From: Balanoglossus misakiensis
Taxonomy: Eukaryota > Hemichordata
Reading direction: 5' to 3'
Length of the DNA: 64,000 nucleotides
NCBI GenBank assembly: GCA_040954595.2
Contig: CM082595.2
Location: forward strand, 6,758,001 to 6,822,000
The notes below the pieces were generated by a model, which saw nothing but the letters and a program-made list of their open reading frames with translations, had not been told where the DNA came from and did no database searches. A program made the position numbers and the translations under genes. Within the stretch, counting starts at the first letter, position 1; the number at the start of each line of letters is the position of its first letter. Below are positions 54,107 to 64,000 of this stretch, piece by piece.

Positions 54107-54200
54107 AAGCAACAACCATTTAAGCACATGCATAATAGTCCCAAGATGAAAAGTTGCTGTCAGAATGGTATCAAAATGTTCACCATTTGTTTAATCACAG

Positions 54201-54206
54201 ATTAAA
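54201..54206 (+). terminator. SULT-E poly(A) signal candidate
   Basis: ATTAAA about 95 bp past the stop codon, in the position equivalent to 48673 in SULT-D. Confidence 0.45.
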
Positions 54207-55030
54207 ACTCCACATTTTCAATTTCAAGTACATGTATTAGTGTTTACAAGACATGCTAAAGTATTAGTTAAAATCAAAATATATATTGCATTTATATAGT
54301 GTTGCCATATGTATAAAAAATAATTAAAATTACAAAGTGTTTGTTTTCCAATTCTATTCAATATTACTTAATTCATTCCAAAACTGGGCTATATTTTTTC
54401 CAGACCTGTAACACGTGACAGGGTATGAAAGCGTTATGTTGTTTTACAGGGTGACTATTTTAAGTCCTTAAAGCGTGAATCAAGAGATTATCATTATTAA
54501 TACCATTACAAAGTGTTTGTTTTTCATTTCTATTCAATGTCAATGCAATGTGTCTAGCAACATTTGACGTAATATTCTGTGATGACAATATTAGCATTTT
54601 TAAGTATCCCAGTAATGAAATTTGATTACATACAACGAATGTATATTGGTCCCTTCGGCTTTTTTTTAATGAAATTTGATTATACACATAGCAAATATAT
54701 ATTTCTCCCTTTTCTTTTTTAATAGCAAACCACGTTGATCAAAATAAAGTAGTTAACGGTTTCATTGTTTTTTGTGTTTCTGTATGGTCATAAATATTGC
54801 ATATTTTATATGACAAGCCTCGTGTCTATGTGTTTGTATTAAGACCTACTAATCGATACATGGTCTAGTTGTACATCCATGCGCACATGTCCATGTTTCT
54901 CAGTATGTTCCCCTGCCCCATTCCCACCGCTGGCTACGCTACGCTAAAGGGAAATGGGTGAGGTATGGACTGATCTTGGCCAAAATCCTGGCCCGCATAT
55001 TATAATGAAACAAAGACCACGTGATCATAA

Positions 55031-56599
55031 ACAAGATGGATGGCTCCAATATCCGTACGCCAATGAGAGCCATGTTTACAAAAGCCCGTGCTTGACCTAC
55101 ACGTTTCTCACAAACGGACACAGCGACCGTTTCCAGATAGCCACCTGGTTGCGCATACAGTGCTAATGGCAACCACGTTTTACCCATCTAGATCTGATGC
55201 TGCAAGTCCTCCGGAAATTTCAACAGTACACGATTCAGTACAACGCCCTCTAAGCCCCAATTGTCCTGAGCCCAAACTCAAATGGCATTCAAAATACCGG
55301 AGACTAATCATGCAGTAATAAAGGTAATTGACTTTAATAAGCGATACGGGCAGGACTCAAAACTTCGTGTTTTTAACAACCGTTTGGGGAGATTTCAAAA
55401 TACCTTAAAAATACACACGCATGTACACATTTGTGAAAATCTCGTATTGTTTTATAAGACACAAATTATTTCATTTATTGTATCAGAAAATTATTATAAA
55501 AGCCTTAACATTCTATATTAATGCGAATTCTGATATATATGTACATGGATTGAGGCCATGAATGATTAATTGAAATTATGTAATTAATATTTCATCCCGA
55601 TCTGAATAATTCATAATAATTGTGGTAACACGATCCTCCAACAAGAGACGACCACGGGAATTATTTTAAAAGGACAAAAATTAAACAGATAGAATTTCTA
55701 TATCAATCATCACGTACACAAGAACCAAGCCTCTTACAAAACGAACAGCTTTATCGCTAGGATCCTTGACAAGGCGATGCTTTTGTGGAGTTCCTCATGA
55801 GATTACGGTGTGTTATGTTTTCTTGTCTTATATGTAATATTTGTTTCTGTCTTAATACTGCTTCTTTTACATACAGCCGGCGAAACGTATACCTTTTCAC
55901 TCACGAGGAAAATGTCGTCATGCTAGCTTGCATAATGAAGTGCTTTTCTAAAAAATCACCGGAACTTGAGTAATTTTCCAAAAATGGAACACCCAAAGTG
56001 GATTTGTATTTTTCTTATGCTGGTTTGACCTCACACAACCATGAAAATTAACAATTAACCTTGACATTTACCTAGATGGTTAACATTTACACAGATGACC
56101 TCAATGGAAAGCAATTATATTATTGGTTAGTTCTGAGGCACAGTAGCCCCGAGATGAAAAACTAGGGTCCCTCCATGTCAGTATTTTAGTTCTCTTATTT
56201 TTTTAATTCAAAATACGTAGACTATGCTCTCAATGTATAACTGCAGCCTCCTTTCCGGGCGATCTCAAAGGTCTGACTAGACTTTGAAATATAAAGCAGG
56301 ATTAGTGGACAATCCAACCTGATACATGTTTTTTGTTCTCGAAAAAAAGGCTTTTTGACTTAAACAAATTAAGCAATTTGGTATGTTTTGTACCAAAGAA
56401 TTGAATTAGTATCACCAGTCGTCAGTACACCCTCCCAGCTGGACGATTATCACTAAATTAAGCGCAGACGACGAAATGTATCGAGTCTTTTTACACGGAG
56501 TTAAGGAGTCTAGAGGGCGAACCTTGAAGGTGGAGTCAAGATTCATCGCGTATAATCATATTCAATTGTAAATGAATGACTTACTCGTATTCGTTTACA
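55031..56599. other. Intergenic, no recognised gene
   Basis: AT-rich. Short open frames only (up to 79 codons), without recognisable motifs. Confidence 0.45.
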
Positions 56600-57140
56600 C
56601 AGGGGAATTTAATAGTTTATACACTGTATTGGGCAGCCGTGAGTGGCGTCGGCATAGAACGGTCGTCTCGGAGGCTGCCGCAAAATTTTCCCGCCTTCAC
56701 CGACAGTTTTCCCTTTTTTTCAAATGAGATGACAGTCGGGTTGCCGTGAAAAGTGGCTAGACACCGTCGAGGAGATATTTAGACCGAGAAATTCTACATC
56801 GGTGGACGTCTTGTCTGGGAGGAGACGGAAGAGCTGAAGGAATCCGGTCAGGTGAGAATGAGAACTATAGTCTTGATACCTTTTTTTGCATTTCAGCAGT
56901 GTCTGTCAAGACCGCGTCACGTCACCAGCTTCGCAGGCATCTTGAGCAACGCGTTACGCGCGATGGCTTACAGTTCAGTGGCAGTGTTTCTACAAACGCG
57001 AGATTCGTGGCAGTGTGCGAGAAGTGCCGCGTTTTATCGCCAAATAATTTGTCGTCTTGGATCCAGAAAACGCCGCCGAGAATTCGGCGTACCTAAATAC
57101 ATAAAACCGCCCAAATGTATTCTTCATTTTGAACAATAAT
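56600..57140 (+). other. CpG-richer segment with possible splice signals
   Basis: Noticeably more CpG dinucleotides than the flanks. A consensus donor CAG|GTGAGA occurs at 56851/56852, and a strong acceptor-like TTTTTTTGCATTTCAG ends at 56897. A short open stretch ends at the donor (reading LVWEETEELKESGQ). It could be a first or internal exon of a plus-strand gene continuing past the window, but the 45-bp gap between the two signals is too short to be an intron, and no family is recognised. Confidence 0.2.
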
Positions 57141-57492
57141 TTATCTTCTTTAACCTGGGAACCAATTTCAGTTGTGAAAACGATTTCAAATACCTTTAAT
57201 ATCTGAATACGCCATTTCGAGAAAAATGTAATATTTAATACATGAAAGTAGTGAGAATTTTATTTTTATTTCATTTCGAAGAAACTGGTTTCGTAAATCT
57301 CAAGTCAATCGATTTTTGCAGCTAAAACTACTCGAAAGTAAATATTGGTGTATGTGTTTTGCTATTTTAACTGTCCCTTCGTTATAGAGTGTAGGCCTAT
57401 ATAAAATCCAACTTATGTATCTGTCGCAAACTCGTTGTAAAATGCATTCTGAAAATATAATTGCCATCTTACGACCAAAGCATTCTAATTGT

Positions 57493-57681
57493 CTATGCAA
57501 ACACATTTGAGCAGCTGAATGAATCCTCGGCCTGAGAGAGTGACGTTTGCGGAAATGGATTAAACGGCGCGGAAGCAACGTCATGTTTATCAAGATCAAA
57601 CTCTAATTTCATCGCTTCGAGCTCACCACAGCGCGGTCTCGTCGTTATTGTCGTCCCGCCGTGATTATTCATGCCGGCCAT
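57493..57681 (-). CDS. Possible small ORF or first exon, unknown
   Basis: A 62-codon minus-strand frame starting MAGMNNHGG, with compositionally protein-like sequence (KLEFDLDKHDV) and a Met followed by G. A donor-like GTGAGC occurs inside it, so it could be the start of a spliced gene. No homologue comes to mind and no partner exon was found. Weak. Confidence 0.15.
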   Translation of the reverse strand: MAGMNNHGGTTITTRPRCGELEAMKLEFDLDKHDVASAPFNPFPQTSLSQAEDSFSCSNVFA

Positions 57682-60600
57682 TCTATGAGAAATCGATCAA
57701 ACACAGCCGGATGCAATTCACTGCCCCGTTCGTTCATGACTGTGATTTTGTTTCTTTGATCGCCGATGGCCACAGTGACTTGCTCTCTCGTCCGTCAATA
57801 AATTTTAATATAAATTTGCGACATGATTTTAAATAAACCTTTGCGTTTTTGTCTTGAACGTTTACAGCTTGAAATGTCCCACGATAATACGAATGCAAAT
57901 TTTTCGTTATGAAAAATTAAATACAAATCAGTCGAAGGAGTCCGTGTAAACAAAATTAAATTATAAATTTTAATTAATAATTATTAGTCTGAGTATTGTA
58001 TTAACCATATTGTATTATATTAACATTATGACTCAACCCGTTGCGTTTTAAAGGTAAATATTTAATAAATTCTTAATGTTTCTGTGAGGCCTCGATTTTG
58101 CTCAATTTTGGCGCGTTTTAACCTGAAAATAGACGACGCTTAATTTCTGAAAATATCAGAAAGAATCCTGGGGGCCTTAAAACAGTGAATTAGAATACCG
58201 AGTACGGTATGTACGGTTGCTTGTCCGAGATCACGGAAATTAAATTTGACGGGAAAATTTAATCAAACTCGCCAACATAAACGCTTCGCTAATCAGTTGG
58301 TTTCCGTGATGGGACGATAGTAATTGGGTTGCGTTAATCATGGGAAAGCGAGGCTGCTTGGATGTCCCCTTATCTCGCCCCAAATATGTAACACAGGCCA
58401 CTTAACTTGCTGGAGGTATATTTGGTAATTAATACCAGCACTGCCATGCTATCTGCACCACGGTGAAATTCGTAGTGTTTGTTTCGCCATGTTTTTTACA
58501 GATGAAAGGATGAGAAATCTGCTTTTTCCATGACTATTATCAAAAATTCACCCGGATTTAGATCAAAATCCGAGAATAACAACAATTTTACGCATACACC
58601 AGAGCATTCCACGCAATTGCGACTTAACTGACAAAAAGACGATACAGTCTTTGTAATACGAAAACGTATCTTCCCATCGAACTGCACACATGAAGAAAGA
58701 AGGTGGGATGCTGCCTGAATTGAATTTTATTGTATAGTCCATCGTTTGCAATTAAGCCCGCATACCTGATATCCCGGTGTCATGGCAACGGCCAGATTAC
58801 AAGATCGATACCTTTATCAAGATGAAGTGTCAGTCGCTGAACAACGGACTGTTTGCTCTTAATTTACTCTGCCCGGCGCGATGCGGCAAATGTGTGCGTT
58901 CGGTCGCCATGGCAACGCTCGAGTGGGCGGCTGCCCGGGTGTGTGGCAGCCTCGTGTTGACTGTTGACAGGGGGCAGTTTTTTACTTACACTTTTGGCAC
59001 AGTGGCCCGTGACATCACCACTTCAGGGTCGGCATAGGCAGCGTGCAATTGACTGGCCGGTGGAAGTCAGTGAACTGCCGACTGTTTCACGTGCACGTGA
59101 CAACGGATCGAGGCCGCCTGTTCGTCTGCTACTACTGACGAGTTATTCTCTCACATGTGTCACGCCAGTATGATGCGCACTCAAAATGTGTAAATCAACA
59201 CACACGATTGGAAATACTTTGGGATAACAAGATGTAGAAAACAACCTGAAAATACCTTGAATCCGTAAAAAATAACTTTAATGTTATTGAAAAACAAGCA
59301 ATTTGCAAAAAATATCAGTACACTTTCATTGAATTCTACTGATGTACACATATATGGATATCTTATAATCTCAAAATAATTCCAAGTGCGTTAACATTCA
59401 ATCCGATTTCGATGGCGAAGCACTTGACATTCAAAGCACGAACACAGATTGAAGGAACGATATTGCCTCTCGTAGCGGATTATACTCTTTTCGCCGTAAA
59501 TTTCAGGCAAACCATATACTTGGTCTAATTGCCTGTAAACACATTGATGGAGCGACTGCACCGTGTGTATACATTTTCATAATGAGCCATCGATTTTATT
59601 GACTCAGCATGACCCGGCAAGTTAAAATTTGCTAATATTGTGACAGCTAATTAACAGACAATTACTTTCATTTTGGCGGGAGACACACGCGCACTACAGA
59701 TGAGCCGACAGATTTTGTCGTCGAGTTGACTTTGAATCGCAGAGTGTTCCCGTAATTTTCGGTCTCGCTGTTTTGAAGCCCCATTCACATTATACGCCAA
59801 TCACACCCCCACGGAAGCTATTTCCGCGAGAGTACGTGATGGGAGAGACGTGCGAGATTAGCTCCGCTGATGACGTCACGGCCCGATCATCGCGAACAGC
59901 ACCTCCGAATACCCAACACGGCCACAAACGAGCCGCAGTCCCCATTACAATGCAAGCGTCTTCAATTCTTAGAGTAAATTAATCCAGACGTGCATTTTTT
60001 CTGCAGTTTGACACGTTTTTTCTCTCGGACAGACAAGGCGTGTAACAAAGCCAGCGCACAGTTGGCATGGCAACGGCTTTGTAATAATTCTAACGACAAG
60101 GAAAGGCATGGTATTGAATTGTATAGTGAAATTTAAATTCTCCAAATGCGTCTTATTATTACCATGACATAGTTTAATAACAGTTTGTAAGCTTTGTGCG
60201 TTTGTTTAATGTTTGCTCCACAATGACGCAAGCTTGTGATCTGCCAACAGAGATGGCGTTTTTCGTGACATCACTAGATCTTCTTATATTTAAAGTGGGG
60301 CCTATATGAACACTTAAAATTAACACAAACATGACAGATACGGCTGAGTGCCCGCTTGCGTTCCACATCTTGTTAGATTATCAATTCTGATGACGGTTAG
60401 TATCAGCGTTTCAAAAATGAACGTCGTTTCACACATATTTCAACCAAGACGTCTCTTTTGAACTGAAAAGTATTTCGAGTCATCTACTATGGCCCTATCA
60501 CTCATCGCAGCTGTGATTACTTTACAGTCTTTAGTTTAATTTACATAACAGTCAAGGAAATAATCTGCGTAAAAACTTGTTTAGAAATTAAAAAAAAAAT

Positions 60601-63600
60601 TCCCCTGAAATTCTCAGGCATTCCAGTGTCCAGTGCTAAGGATATTTCACAACGGCTTCTTTGAATTTTACCTGTTTCCTTATATGGAATACATCGGCGG
60701 AGTAATATAAATAGTTTATGTAAACCGGGGGCGGTGGTAATAATCAAGAAGACTCCGATACACTTTTACTGATCAAACGATTCCCTGAAGCGAATTGGAA
60801 TGTCCCCATGCTCGACAGCACATCCATTCGGATGTGCGTTTAAAAATACTGTACAAGTGAAATGTCGGTCATTTGGACACTAGGGGTTACTCATTTTTCT
60901 GTTGAATTCCCAGTCAGTCTACCTTTGCTCCAAGATCATAAGAATTAAAATAATGTAAAATTCCAAAAAAGTCGATTACATTTCAAAGGTATTGCAAAAC
61001 AAGACCCCAAAACGACCCAGAGTATGTTTTCCAGAAGTGACGATATTTCTCGCGTAAATCCCGCGATTGACGAGATTCTCGTGAATATTGTATTTGCAGC
61101 AAACGTGTAAGATCAGATGTAAAACTGACGTATTCAAAGAGAGGAATATTGATCAAATTCTGAATGGTATCAAAACACATTCTTAAATATTCGATACACT
61201 AATGGTACAAATAAGCAAAGCACAGAAAAAATACAATGTGTGTGCATAGGTCAAATGGCACTGGCGATAGGACTTTGCTATCTCAGAATTTCCGCATCAA
61301 GAAGTAATCACAGGACAATATCGAATGACGGCAAAGAGTTTATCGTCTGCACAGTATACGTGCCCGAGAGGGGAGCCGACTGCCTCGTTCGGGGACAGAT
61401 TTTCAGAGAGATGGAGATATTTCTTGAACTCAAACAAAACAAAAGCTAACAACACCCATGCCTAGCTTCAAAATTTCAAGATATGAATATTTGAATTCTT
61501 CAGTGAACTACCGAAACGGAAACAATTTTCCACTTTAACAATTTGTACATACAATGTACATTACAATACATTACCACATGACCGTTAAATATTCATGTAC
61601 TTAACATGTATTTTGATAATTCAAAGAAATGTTTGTAGTTGAGTTAAACATTCAATATACTAAAACACCAGTAATATGATTAATACCTCTGGTAGTCATC
61701 GTACCTTTTCCCCGACAATCAATTACATGTTTTGTTAATTTTCCGCAATGTATCAGCTGTCAAAGACGTAACAAAAATAGATTCAGTGTTTTATTGAAAA
61801 TATTCATAGTCTCGTCATTGGCGCGCCCCGCGCTATATCGCTTTCCCGCCATGACTACAAAATCATTCGATGACTACACAGACTGCTTTGATTTCCCAGC
61901 CTACTAAAATGTCTCCCCGGTTACCAAGTCAACCGCCAATTATTGCCACTGTAATATCAGTTTCTTCTGCAATATTCGACGAGTGGTCGTATATTACGTT
62001 TAGAAACCTTTCCAGCACCCGGAGAAGAATCACTCAATTGATAGCTGTCGCCTGCGTGCTAGTCAAGAATCCAAACTCATGATTTATTTCCTTCGCTCAC
62101 TCCACGCACAGTGTAGCATGTTGGTGTTCATTTTTTAAATTTTGCTACTTTTGCTATTTGCATGTCAAAGAACTCTAGCCATGGAAACTCTGTTCAATGA
62201 TATTGCGCAACACCCCATCTCAATAATTCAGCCAATCATTAGTAGATCAGATTATAATTGACCTCTAAGATGTCATGAACATGATCACATGGTTAGTAAT
62301 GACCTCAGTTGTCATGGATAGAGTCCTTTGACATGCAAATAGCAGAATTTTATAAATGAAGACCAAAATGTTAGACTGTGTGTTGAGTGAGTAAATACAC
62401 CCGAGTCTGGATTCATAACTTCCAAAATTAACTCATTGCTCTTGTGGTCAGTTAGCGAATAGCCTAAAGGGTAAGAATAATGACGAATTAGTTTTCTTGT
62501 TGATGGATTTCGAGAGACTGTTCTATGGTTAACTGCGAATGTGTGGACTGTCCACGGGCAATTTTTCTCATACCGAGGGAGTTTGTAAAGATTCTTGAAC
62601 TTTGAGGAAAATGCAAGCGGCTCTTTCTATTGATGAAGCAACGCGAAAGTATAATTCTAGTATGAGATTGACCCTTAATTGGGTGCCTGACCATGGCCGA
62701 GTAAAAATGCCATTTCTCATACTGGAGGATGGAATCATCTTGGTAACAACTTATTTAGCCCAGGATCAGAGTGAACACACATGCCTAGAAGATAATTATA
62801 TAGAGGAAGTTTTAGTAGGATAATAAGATGGCAATTAGCGGTATGTACACACTCGACAGTGTCGCACATTGTCACAAATTGTCAAGTCAGCTGCTTTCGG
62901 GGGTGGGTGGGTGGACTCGATAACCCTTCATGGCATGATTGGCATCGTTGCTGCAGTAATTAATTGGCATCATCAGGTGGCCACAAGTCAGGCGAACAAC
63001 AAGGCTATTGTATCCCGGGGCGAACAAAACGCAGTCCCAACCCACGGTCGAGGTTCAATCGTTGATTCGGAATCACCGACTGGAGGCAGTGACACAAATT
63101 GGCTCTATCACCCGGAATCGAGATATTTCCACCGTGGAATGTGTGCTTGGGAATAGCGTTGGCACACCCACACGGGGGGCTAAACCCCCTTATGCTCTCC
63201 GACCCGTTTGCGCTGGGTCTATGTAATATGTTGAAAAGATACACCACGGATAGTACACAAGCATATCTCTTTTCAATTATGTCAGTTTGAATGACACGAG
63301 AGGACAAATCTATGAGTTGCTTTTACACGTGGACAAAGATTAGGGACAGAATGCCTATTCGATCAATTGTCCAGACTAGAATTAAATTGTCAACAATAAA
63401 AAGACTACTTCTCTTATTTCTGTCTTCACAAGAACATTGTAACTTTAACTTGCAATAGGAAGAAGTGCACGAAACTATAGTTGATACACAGAGCACATAA
63501 ATTAAAAATGTGCTAAAGTTCTAGCCAATGTCTATTTATCAGTTCTGACGCGCCGTTTGTTTCAATTTCATCAAAGTCACCAGAGAATGCCGAGACTCAT

Positions 63601-64000
63601 GTGTCACTAAGACTTCTAAATTTTCTATCAATATTCCCAGCTTTATTAAAATATCAGCAGCTGTTAGACCGTAATGAAATATGAGTTCATTAGATGGAGT
63701 AAGGCTTGGCGTGTCCAGCAACCTACACACATAAAAATACATGTACATTGTATGTATGTATGTATGTATGTATGTATGTATGTATGTATGTATGTATGTA
63801 TGTATGTATGTATGTATGTATGTATGTATGTATGTATGTATGTGTGCATGCATGCAAACATACATGTACATTCTAGGAACATGTATTTATTACATGTGCT
63901 AGACAGTGCGTTATTGGTAACGTTAACTCGTGTCAATTATTCTACACAAAGCTGCAGTTTATCATGCTTTCATAATCTCTGCGCTGCATCAGTGCTTGCA
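57682..64000. other. Intergenic, no recognised gene
   Basis: AT-rich sequence with scattered short open frames (up to 95 codons) lacking recognisable domains or consistent splice context. The only distinct structure is the TATG microsatellite at 63751-63842. Confidence 0.4.
63751..63842. repeat. (TATG)n microsatellite
   Basis: About 23 uninterrupted TATG units. The Tyr-Ile-His-Thr periodic frames on the minus strand are artefacts of the repeat. Confidence 0.97.

Noticed and set aside
62602-62823. 73-codon plus-strand frame starting MRKMQAAL
   Set aside because: No recognisable motif, no splice or promoter support; treated as chance.
63005-63180. GGTTCAATC box-B-like sequence as a tRNA or SINE
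   Set aside because: No acceptable box A upstream and no cloverleaf could be drawn.

Overview
This is a stretch of animal (metazoan) nuclear DNA. Genes have GT-AG introns, the intergenic space is AT-rich, and there are many microsatellites and short palindromic transposon relics. The conserved genes (RPL22, GPS2) and a tandem cluster of SULT-type sulfotransferases fit an invertebrate, perhaps an invertebrate deuterostome such as amphioxus or an acorn worm. I cannot fix the species from sequence alone. All exon models below were built by hand from splice signals, reading-frame continuity and family similarity.

Layout. 1-3.8 kb: no recognisable gene, a 41-bp minisatellite, possible 3' ends of plus-strand transcripts. 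3.9-12.3 kb: a head-to-head housekeeping pair, RPL22 (minus, 128 aa, four coding exons) and GPS2 (plus, 473 aa, eleven coding exons), sharing a ~600-bp promoter interval. 12.3-15.7 kb: GPS2 3' flank with palindromic MITEs (one interrupted by a second, TA-flanked element) and a large TATG/TACG microsatellite. 15.7-16.9 kb: an intronless 393-aa drug/metabolite-transporter-superfamily (EamA, SLC35-like) gene on the minus strand. 16.9-20 kb: nothing recognised.

20-54 kb: five cytosolic sulfotransferase genes, here called SULT-A (+), B (-), C (-), D (+) and E (+). All have seven coding exons and the same intron phases (1-2-0-1-0-1). All retain the catalytic His, the 3'-phosphate-binding RNPKD segment and the RKG segment near the C-terminus, so they probably transfer sulfate from PAPS to small acceptors in the cytosol. 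An intronless class A GPCR gene lies on the opposite strand inside intron 3 of SULT-C. SULT-D and SULT-E are products of a ~6-kb tandem duplication that also copied the divergent promoter and first exon of SULT-C. That copied exon is now a broken orphan with two in-frame stops. 55-64 kb: no confident gene.

Most worth a second look: paralogue-specific changes at normally invariant SULT sites (a charge-swapped KTVE dimer motif and a Trp-to-Val change in the PAPS loop of D/E, Lys-to-Arg in A, GDW-to-GGW in B); a 25-37-residue, mostly hydrophobic insertion before the catalytic His in all five; a DR4-like nuclear-receptor site preserved in both copies of the duplicated promoter region; and a foldback element with a perfect 9-bp target-site duplication.
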